In this document: positions 1 through 5,239 of the stretch, in pieces
Numbering within the stretch: position 1 is the first letter of the stretch
How the letters are laid out: each line of letters starts with the position of its first letter
Source of the DNA: Alcaligenaceae bacterium
GTDB taxonomy: Bacteria > Pseudomonadota > Gammaproteobacteria > Burkholderiales > Burkholderiaceae
DNA: 5,239 nucleotides
Direction: 5' to 3'
Assembly: GCA_947372575.1 (NCBI GenBank)
Contig: CANBUF010000174.1
Span: forward strand, 1 to 5,239
Translations under genes and position numbers: made by a program
Notes under the pieces: generated by a model
What the model saw: only the letters and a program-made list of their open reading frames with translations
Database searches by the model: none
Told to the model about the DNA's origin: nothing

Positions 1-813
1 GGTCGCCTGTTTGTCCATCATTTCAAGGCCTGCGGGAATAATGCCTGCAGCAATCACTTTTGCCACGGCCTGGCTGGCGACTTCGACATCATCAAAACTC
101 GCCATGATAACTTGCGCCAGGGCGGGCTTAGGGGTGAGTCTCAGTGTGACTTCGGTGACAACCCCGAGCATCCCCTCTGAGCCCACAAAAACTGAAAGCA
201 AATCTGGACCGGGGCTGTCGGGCGCCTCGGATCCTAACTCCATGATTTCACCGTCCATATTGACGATGCGAACCTTTAGGACGTTATGCACGGTCAGTCC
301 ATACTTCAGACAATGCACGCCGCCGGAGTTCTCCGCCACGTTACCGCCAATCGTACAGGCGATCTGACTGGAGGGATCAGGTGCGTAGTAGAGCCCGTAC
401 TGGCTCACCGCCTCTGAGACAGCCAGATTGCGAACACCCGGTTCCACCACGGCAATCGCTGATTCGCGGTCAATCGACTTAATACGGTTGAATTTGGCCA
501 GACCAAGCAATACACCTTGTGCGTGGGGCATCGCCCCACCCGACAAGCCCGTGCCGGCGCCACGTGCCACAACGGGCACACTGAGGGCTTTACAAATCTT
601 AAGTATGCCTTGAACCTGCGCCTCTGTTTCTGGCAAGACCACGGCCATTGGCACGGAGCGGTAGAGCGATAAACCATCGCACTCATAGGGAAGGGTGTCT
701 TCGCGACGACTCAGGATGCAATGCTCAGGCAATATCTGAAGCAAAGCCTGGACGACTGTTTGGGCCGAAGGCGTATGGAGTGGGGCAAAACCGGATTCTG
801 TGATGGCATTCAT
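1..813 (-). CDS. glcD: Glycolate oxidase FAD-binding subunit GlcD, N-terminal 271 residues (cut by left edge)
   Basis: The open frame runs from the ATG at 813 to the left edge without a stop, giving 271 of the roughly 500 residues usual for GlcD. In this family GlcD is the FAD subunit of a membrane-associated GlcDEF complex that oxidises glycolate to glyoxylate and passes electrons to the respiratory chain. Visible motifs are YECDGLS (about 43-49), the FAD pyrophosphate loop ARGAGTGLSGG (83-93), PDPSSQIACTIGGN (145-158), ENSGGVHCLKYG (161-172) and VGSEGMLGV (210-218). These agree almost residue for residue with E. coli GlcD as I remember it. The catalytic C-terminal half is outside the window. 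The start matches the E. coli N-terminus in length, but the Shine-Dalgarno is poor (an AGG about 14 bases upstream). It is a distant paralogue of the oxidase at 947-2362 and follows it on the same strand after 133 bases. glcE and glcF are expected downstream. The family call is very safe; glycolate as substrate is likely. Confidence 0.93.
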   Translation of the reverse strand, partial: MNAITESGFAPLHTPSAQTVVQALLQILPEHCILSRREDTLPYECDGLSLYRSVPMAVVLPETEAQVQGILKICKALSVPVVARGAGTGLSGGAMPHAQGVLLGLAKFNRIKSIDRESAIAVVEPGVRNLAVSEAVSQYGLYYAPDPSSQIACTIGGNVAENSGGVHCLKYGLTVHNVLKVRIVNMDGEIMELGSEAPDSPGPDLLSVFVGSEGMLGVVTEVTLRLTPKPALAQVIMASFDDVEVASQAVAKVIAAGIIPAGLEMMDKQAT

Positions 814-827
814 AAGTCAAACAATAG

Positions 828-850
828 CCTGTTCGAAGAAATTAAACAGG
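828..850. promoter_or_regulatory. Perfect 6-bp inverted repeat in front of glcD (possible operator)
   Basis: CCTGTT at 828-833 is repeated inverted as AACAGG at 845-850, with 11 bases between. The repeat overlaps the proposed -10 element of the glcD promoter (841-846) and sits 15-37 bases upstream of the start codon. This is where a repressor or a GntR- or LysR-type regulator of glycolate genes could bind. A 6-bp palindrome can arise by chance, and no regulator gene is visible in the window. Confidence 0.3.
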
Positions 851-869
851 ACGGGATTTACCCCAACAA
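841..869 (-). promoter_or_regulatory. Possible sigma70 promoter for glcD
   Basis: On the minus strand, TTGTTG (869-864, 3 of 6 to the -35 consensus) and TTTAAT (846-841, 5 of 6 to the -10 consensus) are separated by exactly 17 bases. Transcription would begin near 834, leaving a leader of about 20 bases before the glcD ATG at 813. The -35 is weak, and the stretch is AT-rich enough to give such matches by chance. The gap before glcD and the change of pathway make a separate promoter reasonable. Confidence 0.35.
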
Positions 870-875
870 CGTATT

Positions 876-913
876 AAAAAAAAGCGCGAACCGTTAAAAA
901 ATGAGCTTTTAAC
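876..913 (-). terminator. AT-rich stem-loop and T tract after the lactate dehydrogenase-like gene (weak terminator candidate)
   Basis: On the minus strand, GTTAAAA (913-907) pairs perfectly with TTTTAAC (899-893) around a 7-base loop. A run of eight T follows at 883-876. The hairpin lies 34 bases beyond the oxidase stop codon, the right place to end the aroG-oxidase transcript. The stem holds only one G-C pair, and 9 bases separate it from the T run, so it would be a poor intrinsic terminator. It could instead be an operator-like palindrome. Nearby, AAGTC/GACTT around 914-930 forms another short hairpin of 5 pairs. Nothing that looks coding is visible in the 814-946 gap. Confidence 0.3.
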
Positions 914-946
914 AAGTCCGCGGGTGACTTTGAACAAAAAGACTAT

Positions 947-2362
947 TTATTCTGAGAGATGAATAATTTTGCCCGGATTCATAATATTGTTTGGATCAAA
1001 GGCATGCTTGAGCGCGCGCATCAGATCGAGTGCGTCCTCGCCATGTTCTTCGGCCATGAACTGCATCTTATGCAATCCAATGCCGTGCTCCCCGGTACAG
1101 GTTCCTTCGGCTTGAATGGCCTGACGAACGAGTCGATGGTTTATGCGCTCGGACTCTTCCCATTCTGGCTGGCTGTTTGGATCGACCAGCATCAGCACAT
1201 GGAAATTACCATCACCGACGTGCCCTACGATCGTCGAGGGAAAACTTGCCGCTTCGAGCTCTTTGGTCGCCGCATCAATACATTCAGCCAGACGAGAAAT
1301 CGGCACACACACATCAGTCGTGCTGGCTTTGCAGCCTGGGCGCAACTGCAAACCTGCAAAATACGCATTGTGACGCGCGGTCCAGAGGCGATTACGGTCC
1401 TCGGGGCGCTCGGCCCACTCAAAGTCCATTCCACCGCAATCCCGGGCCAGTTCCTGCACCGTTTCAGCTTGCTCTTTTACACCAGCCACGCTGCCGTGGA
1501 ATTCAAACAGCAGTAAGGGTGTCTCGCGCAAGGTCAGTTTGCTGTATTTGTTACTCGCCATAACGGCCGAAGTATCCAGCAACTCGACGCGCGCAATCGG
1601 TACACCTAACTGAATGGTTTGAATCACGCACTGGACAGCATCGTGGACTGTCGGAAAATTACAGACTGCGGCCGAAACGGCCTCAGGTTGCGGATAGAGC
1701 TTGACGGTGACTTCGGTGATGACGCCAAGTGTGCCTTCGCTGCCGACAAAAATGCGTGTCAAGTCGTATCCTGCAGAGGACTTGCGCGCGCGACGTGCTG
1801 TGCGAACAATTTTGCCCTGCGCGGTCACCACAGTGAGTGACACAACGTTTTCGCGCATCGTGCCATAACGTACGGCATTCGTGCCAGACGCGCGCGTAGC
1901 AGCCATTCCACCCAGCGAAGCATCTGCGCCCGGATCAATCGGGAAAAACAACCCCGTATCGCGAATTTGCTCGTTGAGCTGTTTGCGTGTCAGACCAGGC
2001 TGAACCGAAACGGTAAGATCCTCGGCATTGAGTGAAATGATTTTATTCATTGCCGTCATGTCGATCGTGATCCCACCCTCAATGGCCAGGATATGGCCTT
2101 CGAGTGAAGAACCTGCACCATAGGGGATCAGTGGGATCTTGTACTGGTTGCACAGCTGTACCACCTGAACCACTTCTTCTGTGCTTTCGACAAAAACGAC
2201 GGCATCAGGCAACATTGACGGATAGGGAGACTCGTCTTTGCCGTGGTGGTCGCGTTGCGCTTGCGTCATGGAGAAGCGATTACCAAACACCTGTTTGAAC
2301 GCAGCGATCATTTCTTCGGGTAAAGGACGGCGCAAAGTCTGTATATCGTGGGGAGCATTCAT
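947..2362 (-). CDS. FAD-linked oxidase, D-lactate dehydrogenase (cytochrome)-like, GlcD/LDHD superfamily
   Basis: This 471-residue flavoprotein is predicted to oxidise D-lactate or a related D-2-hydroxyacid and pass electrons to a cytochrome or quinone. It has an N-terminal FAD_binding_4 (PCMH) half and a C-terminal FAD-oxidase_C half. Motifs: pyrophosphate loop PYGAGSSLEGH (80-90), DPGADASLGGMAATRASGTN (143-162) followed by AVRYGTMRENV, FVGSEGTLGVITE (205-217), GHVGDGNFHV with the metal/active-site histidines (380-389), TGEHGIG (423-429) and the closing DPNNIMNPGKI (456-466). The pattern is closer to mammalian LDHD and yeast Dld1 than to GlcD. The frame stays open to an ATG at 2470, but the start at 2362 is preferred: AAGGA (2374-2370) lies 7 bases before it, and the longer version would add 36 residues overlapping the end of aroG. 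The protein starts 10 bases after the aroG stop, so coupled translation is likely. No signal peptide or membrane segment is seen. The exact substrate cannot be read from sequence. Confidence 0.9.
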   Translation of the reverse strand: MNAPHDIQTLRRPLPEEMIAAFKQVFGNRFSMTQAQRDHHGKDESPYPSMLPDAVVFVESTEEVVQVVQLCNQYKIPLIPYGAGSSLEGHILAIEGGITIDMTAMNKIISLNAEDLTVSVQPGLTRKQLNEQIRDTGLFFPIDPGADASLGGMAATRASGTNAVRYGTMRENVVSLTVVTAQGKIVRTARRARKSSAGYDLTRIFVGSEGTLGVITEVTVKLYPQPEAVSAAVCNFPTVHDAVQCVIQTIQLGVPIARVELLDTSAVMASNKYSKLTLRETPLLLFEFHGSVAGVKEQAETVQELARDCGGMDFEWAERPEDRNRLWTARHNAYFAGLQLRPGCKASTTDVCVPISRLAECIDAATKELEAASFPSTIVGHVGDGNFHVLMLVDPNSQPEWEESERINHRLVRQAIQAEGTCTGEHGIGLHKMQFMAEEHGEDALDLMRALKHAFDPNNIMNPGKIIHLSE

Positions 2363-2369
2363 GATGAAA

Positions 2370-2375
2370 TCCTTA
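2370..2375 (-). promoter_or_regulatory. Ribosome binding site of the oxidase, overlapping the aroG stop codon
   Basis: TAAGGA on the minus strand contains the aroG TAA stop (2375-2373) and an AAGGA Shine-Dalgarno (2374-2370), followed by a 7-base spacer to the ATG at 2362. This decides the oxidase start and implies that ribosomes finishing aroG can reinitiate directly. Confidence 0.75.
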
Positions 2376-3446
2376 CTTGCCTGAGGTGTGCAGAACACGA
2401 CGGCGATCCTTGACCGCCTGAGCCAGACGCTCAAGCACTCCGACCGAGCTATCCCAGTCGATACAGCCATCCGTCACGCTTTGGCCATACACAAGTGGTT
2501 GGCCGGGAACCAGATCCTGACGACCGGCTACCAGGTTACTTTCGATCATCAGTCCGATAATGCGCGTATCACCTGCCGCAACTTGGGCGCCGACATCATC
2601 GCAGACCGAAGGCTGGTTCTCTGGTTTTTTACTGCTATTGGCATGGCTCGCATCAATCATGACACGTTGTGCCAGACCTGACTTTGCGAGCTCGGAACAT
2701 GCCGCCTCGATGCTTTTCGCATCGTAGTTTGGTTCTTTGCCGCCACGCAAAATCACATGGCAATCTTCGTTGCCTGCAGTCGAGACAATTGCGGAATGTC
2801 CACCCTTGGTAACGGACAGGAAATGATGGGGATGGGATGCCGCTTTCATCGCGTCGACTGCGATCTTCACATTGCCATCTGTACCGTTCTTAAAACCCAC
2901 CGGGCAAGACAAGCCTGAGGCCAGCTCGCGATGCACCTGGCTTTCAGTCGTGCGAGCACCAATGGCGCCCCAGGCAACGAGATCTGCAATGTACTGTGGG
3001 GTGATCATGTCCAGATATTCGCACCCGGCCGGCAGTCCCATCTCATTGATCTCAAGCAGCAAGCCGCGCGCAATTCGCAGGCCCCGATTGATATTAAAGC
3101 TACCATCCATTTCCGGATCATTGATCAACCCTTTCCAGCCAACGGTGGTTCGGGGTTTTTCAAAATAGACGCGCATGACGATTTCGAGCTCGCCCTGAAA
3201 GCGATCACGTTCAAGTTTCAAACGCCGCGCGTAATCCAGTGCTGCCTTGGTGTCGTGAATCGAACAGGGTCCAATGACAACGACCAGACGATCATCCATT
3301 CCATGCAGAATGCGGTGTATGGACTGGCGCGACGCATGCACGACAGAGGATACTTCTGGCGTACAAATAAACTCACGCATCGTGTGCGATGGTGGAGCAA
3401 GTTCTTTTATTTCCCGGATACGCAGGTCATCGGTATTGTGTGACAC
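2373..3446 (-). CDS. aroG: 3-deoxy-7-phosphoheptulonate (DAHP) synthase, class I, AroG/AroF type
   Basis: This cytosolic enzyme condenses phosphoenolpyruvate with erythrose 4-phosphate to DAHP, the first step of the shikimate pathway to aromatic amino acids. With the GTG start the protein has 357 residues, against 350 for E. coli AroG and 356 for AroF. Its key residues fall on E. coli AroG numbering: metal ligands C61, H268, E302 and D326, and substrate-binding R92, K97, R99, R165, K186 and R234. Clear motifs are VVIGPCSIHD (56-65), EKPRTTVGWKGL (96-107), GARTTESQVHRELASG (163-178), GFKNGTDG (184-191) and RGGKEPNY (234-241). Residues of the E. coli feedback pocket (P150, L179, S180, F209, S211, V221) are kept, so allosteric control by an aromatic amino acid is likely. 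Which amino acid cannot be told. The C-terminus runs about seven residues past E. coli AroG. The next gene is probably co-transcribed. Confidence 0.96.
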   Translation of the reverse strand: MSHNTDDLRIREIKELAPPSHTMREFICTPEVSSVVHASRQSIHRILHGMDDRLVVVIGPCSIHDTKAALDYARRLKLERDRFQGELEIVMRVYFEKPRTTVGWKGLINDPEMDGSFNINRGLRIARGLLLEINEMGLPAGCEYLDMITPQYIADLVAWGAIGARTTESQVHRELASGLSCPVGFKNGTDGNVKIAVDAMKAASHPHHFLSVTKGGHSAIVSTAGNEDCHVILRGGKEPNYDAKSIEAACSELAKSGLAQRVMIDASHANSSKKPENQPSVCDDVGAQVAAGDTRIIGLMIESNLVAGRQDLVPGQPLVYGQSVTDGCIDWDSSVGVLERLAQAVKDRRRVLHTSGK

Positions 3447-3451
3447 AAAAA

Positions 3452-3456
3452 CTCCT
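3452..3456 (-). promoter_or_regulatory. Ribosome binding site that sets the GTG start of aroG
   Basis: AGGAG (3456-3452) lies 5 bases before GTG at 3446. An in-frame ATG at 3470 would add eight residues (MCLYSGVF) and has only AT-rich sequence in front of it. From the GTG the protein begins MSHNTDDLRIREIKEL, which lines up with the E. coli AroG N-terminus MNYQNDDLRIKEIKEL. The ATG at 3470 also lies very close to the proposed -10 element. Confidence 0.75.
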
Positions 3457-3470
3457 GAATACAAACACAT

Positions 3471-3499
3471 CTAATATTAAAAATAAAATGAGGGCGCAA
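3471..3499 (-). promoter_or_regulatory. Possible sigma70 promoter for aroG
   Basis: On the minus strand, TTGCGC (3499-3494, 3 of 6 matches) and TATTAG (3476-3471, 4 of 6) are spaced by 17 bases, with an AT-rich spacer. Transcription would start near 3464 and give a leader of under 20 bases containing the AGGAG site. Both boxes are imperfect. Its position between two functionally unrelated genes supports a promoter somewhere in this gap. Confidence 0.35.
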
Positions 3500-3524
3500 T
3501 GGTCTCTCCTACCTCGCGACCACT
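3498..3524 (-). other. Weak stem-loop between tldD and aroG
   Basis: On the minus strand, AGTGGTC (3524-3518) can pair with GACCATT (3504-3498), counting one G-U pair, around a 13-base loop. A T-rich stretch begins about eight bases later. It could be a leaky terminator for tldD or have no function, as the loop is large and the stem short. It touches the proposed aroG -35 box. The remainder of the 3447-3553 gap shows no open frame with coding character and no recognisable riboswitch or leader peptide. Confidence 0.2.
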
Positions 3525-3553
3525 ACCGCCTCGATAACAAAGCATCTGACAAG

Positions 3554-5011
3554 CTAGGCTGTTCCACCTACGGTCAGACCTTCCATCTTGATCGTTGGCA
3601 TACCGACACCCACCGGAACACTCTGGCCGTCCTTACCGCAGGTGCCAACACCGCTGTCGAGCTTCATATCGTTGCCGATCAGACTGACACGGTTCATGGC
3701 TTCTGGGCCGCTGCCGATCAAGGTCGCACCTTTTACAGGATAAGTGACCTTGCCATTCTCAATCATGTAGGCTTCAGAGGCGGAAAAAACGAATTTTCCG
3801 CTCGTAATATCGACCTGGCCACCACCGAAGTTGGCTGCGTAGATGCCTTTTTTGACCGACGCAATGATTTCGGCGGGCGGCGTGGCGCCTGACAGCATAA
3901 AGGTGTTGGTCATGCGCGGCATGGGCAGATGCGCATAGGATTCACGACGGCCGTTTCCGGTTGCACTGGTTTTCATCAAACGCGCATTGAGCGTGTCCTG
4001 CATGTAACCACGCAAAATTCCGTCTTCGATGAGGACATTGCGCTGAGTCGGGTTGCCCTCATCGTCCATATTCAGTGAGCCACGTCGACCAGCAATTGTG
4101 CCATCGTCAATCACGGTCACGCCCTTGGAGGCGACACGCTGACCGATCTTGCCAGAAAACACGCTTGATCCCTTGCGGTTGAAATCGCCCTCTAGACCAT
4201 GCCCCACGGCTTCGTGCAAGAGAATACCTGGCCAGCCAGCCCCCAGCACAACCGTCATTTCGCCGGCGGGTGCGGGACGGGCATCGAGGTTTACCAGCGC
4301 CTCATGAACGGCGTGATCGACATATTCGCGCAGCACATCATCCGAAAAGTACTCAAGGCCCGATCTGCCACCACCACCACCATGGCCTGACTCGCGACGG
4401 CCATCACGCTCGGCGATCACGGTCAGCGACAGCCGTACCAGCGGACGGACGTCAGCCGCCAGACGACCATCACTGCCAGCCACCATCACGACGTCATACT
4501 CCATGCCCAGGCTGGCCATCACTTGAATGATATGTGAGTCTTTTGCGCGAGCCATTTTTTCGATGCGCTCGAGCAGGCCGACTTTCTCGGGTGCCGTCAT
4601 CGTTGACAAGGGATCAACGGGCGAATAAAGATTTAAGCCCGGACGATCATCCTGGGGACGGACATGTACACGCCCTGCGCCCTGTTTAGCAATACTGCGC
4701 ACTGCGCGCGCCGAAGACAGCAAGGCGTCAGCCGACAGTGCATCGGAATAGGCAAAGGCAGTTTTTTCACCGGCCACCGCACGTACACCGACACCCTGTG
4801 AGATCGAAAAACTACCAGTTTTGACGATACCTTCTTCGAGGCTCCAGCCTTCGCTGCGGGTGTACTGGAAATACAGGTCGGCATAATCGACTTTATGGGT
4901 GAAAATTTCACCCAGTGCGCGCGCCATGTCGGACTCAGTCAACCCCCAGGGGTCGAGTAACAGGGACTTGGCGGTCGCGAGCGAGGCAATACCTGGATCA
5001 ATCAAATTCAT
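3554..5011 (-). CDS. tldD: Metalloprotease TldD
   Basis: TldD pairs with TldE (PmbA) in a cytosolic zinc protease. The complex degrades unfolded peptides, trims the microcin B17 and C-type precursors where those occur, and takes part in CcdA antitoxin turnover. The 485-residue product matches E. coli TldD (481) along its length. Visible features are an N-terminal domain with DYADLYFQ (42-49) and [18 protein letters not shown] (73-90), a glycine-rich loop [10 protein letters not shown] (209-218), and the active site [16 protein letters not shown] (266-281). There H266, E267 and H271 form the HExxxH zinc motif. C458 in [15 protein letters not shown] (456-470) is the third zinc ligand by family knowledge. 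Other conserved stretches are [19 protein letters not shown] (352-370) and [17 protein letters not shown] (394-410). The start codon follows the upstream hydrolase stop by one base and has only a weak, distant GGA, which points to coupled translation. tldE is not in the window and is often encoded elsewhere. Confidence 0.96.
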   Translation of the reverse strand: MNLIDPGIASLATAKSLLLDPWGLTESDMARALGEIFTHKVDYADLYFQYTRSEGWSLEEGIVKTGSFSISQGVGVRAVAGEKTAFAYSDALSADALLSSARAVRSIAKQGAGRVHVRPQDDRPGLNLYSPVDPLSTMTAPEKVGLLERIEKMARAKDSHIIQVMASLGMEYDVVMVAGSDGRLAADVRPLVRLSLTVIAERDGRRESGHGGGGGRSGLEYFSDDVLREYVDHAVHEALVNLDARPAPAGEMTVVLGAGWPGILLHEAVGHGLEGDFNRKGSSVFSGKIGQRVASKGVTVIDDGTIAGRRGSLNMDDEGNPTQRNVLIEDGILRGYMQDTLNARLMKTSATGNGRRESYAHLPMPRMTNTFMLSGATPPAEIIASVKKGIYAANFGGGQVDITSGKFVFSASEAYMIENGKVTYPVKGATLIGSGPEAMNRVSLIGNDMKLDSGVGTCGKDGQSVPVGVGMPTIKMEGLTVGGTA

Positions 5012-5012
5012 A

Positions 5013-5239
5013 TCAATAAAGTGTCCGATGTTTAAGCGCGGGCAATGCCTGGCGAACTTCTTGCAGGCGTACAGGGTCTATCGTACCGCTTACCACTCCG
5101 GCTTGCTCGGGCAATACGTCCATGATCTCCCCCCAGGGGTCAATCAGCATGGTATGACCCCATGTACGGCGACCATTTTCGTGGATACCACCTTGTGCGG
5201 GCGCCAGAACGTAGCATTGATTTTCGATCGCGCGGGCCC
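5013..5239 (-). CDS. Carbon-nitrogen hydrolase (Nit1/nitrilase superfamily), C-terminal 74 residues (cut by right edge)
   Basis: The frame enters from the right edge and ends at TGA (5015-5013). The visible end reads [35 protein letters not shown] and the tail [12 protein letters not shown]. This is the typical C-terminal region of Nit1-like carbon-nitrogen hydrolases, which cleave C-N bonds in amides such as deaminated glutathione. The catalytic Glu-Lys-Cys residues are in the missing upstream part, so activity cannot be confirmed. The cysteine in ENQCYV is a conserved structural position, not the nucleophile. The protein would usually be 260-280 residues. Its stop is one base before the tldD ATG, so the two are very probably one operon. 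Deaminated glutathione amidase is the best guess; another amidase of the superfamily is possible. Confidence 0.88.
   Translation of the reverse strand, partial: ARAIENQCYVLAPAQGGIHENGRRTWGHTMLIDPWGEIMDVLPEQAGVVSGTIDPVRLQEVRQALPALKHRTLY

Noticed and set aside
11..367. 118-residue plus-strand frame at the left edge
   Set aside because: It is antisense to glcD, which is conserved throughout this stretch, so the frame is a shadow.
959..1516. 185-residue open frame on the plus strand
   Set aside because: It lies wholly antisense to the well-supported FAD oxidase. It has no recognisable domain and no ribosome binding site, and its composition fits a shadow of the real gene.
2363..2470. 36-residue N-terminal extension of the oxidase from an ATG at 2470
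   Set aside because: It overlaps the conserved 3' end of aroG in another frame and does not resemble the family. A well-placed AAGGA supports the ATG at 2362 instead.
2931..3443. 170-residue open frame on the plus strand opposite aroG
   Set aside because: It is fully antisense to a DAHP synthase with complete catalytic residues, and no homology or start signal could be recognised.
3447..3553. Leader peptide or amino-acid-sensing attenuator in front of aroG
   Set aside because: I looked for a short frame rich in Phe, Tyr or Trp codons and for strong alternative hairpins. The gap has neither, and the predicted leader is too short.
3389..3892. 167-residue plus-strand frame crossing the tldD-aroG gap
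   Set aside because: Most of it is antisense to tldD or the start of aroG. The part in the gap shows no ribosome binding site or protein-like motif.
4270..4530. Plus-strand frame with a histidine run (HHHHH), and the CCACCACCACCACC repeat near 4369-4382
   Set aside because: The repeat is the antisense of the glycine-rich loop [10 protein letters not shown], whose glycine run is also present in E. coli TldD. It is not a microsatellite or a metal-binding protein.

Overview
The window reads as an ordinary chromosomal stretch of a proteobacterium, most likely a betaproteobacterium of the order Burkholderiales (Alcaligenaceae-like). Three things suggest this: the close protein matches, the mid-50s percent GC content by eye, and a gene order (carbon-nitrogen hydrolase, tldD, DAHP synthase, FAD-linked oxidases) that I recall from Bordetella and relatives. 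The placement comes from memory of those families and was not searched. All five genes lie on the minus strand, so transcription runs from the right edge to the left. Coding density is high, and the only gaps over 100 bases are 814-946 and 3447-3553.

Layout in transcription order. (1) 5239-5013: the last 74 codons of a Nit1-like carbon-nitrogen hydrolase, cut by the right edge. (2) 5011-3554: complete tldD, a zinc metalloprotease subunit that starts one base after the hydrolase stop. (3) A 107-base gap with a possible promoter and a weak stem-loop. (4) 3446-2373: complete class I DAHP synthase (aroG type), probably from a GTG start, with every key residue at E. coli AroG numbering. (5) 2362-947: complete FAD-linked D-lactate dehydrogenase-like oxidase of the GlcD/LDHD superfamily. 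Its ribosome binding site overlaps the aroG stop codon. (6) A 133-base gap with inverted repeats and a possible promoter. (7) 813-1: the first 271 codons of glcD, the glycolate oxidase FAD subunit, cut by the left edge.

The genes probably form three transcription units. The first is hydrolase-tldD, probably peptide maturation or quality control plus repair of a damaged metabolite. The second is aroG with the lactate dehydrogenase-like gene: entry to the shikimate pathway paired with a respiratory 2-hydroxyacid oxidase. The third is a glc operon beginning with glcD, whose glcE and glcF partners would lie beyond the left edge. No mobile element, CRISPR array, tRNA, rRNA or phage gene was seen. 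I found no evidence of a new defence or other exotic system. The points worth checking are small: coupled translation, two neighbouring paralogous flavin oxidases, and inverted repeats in front of glcD.
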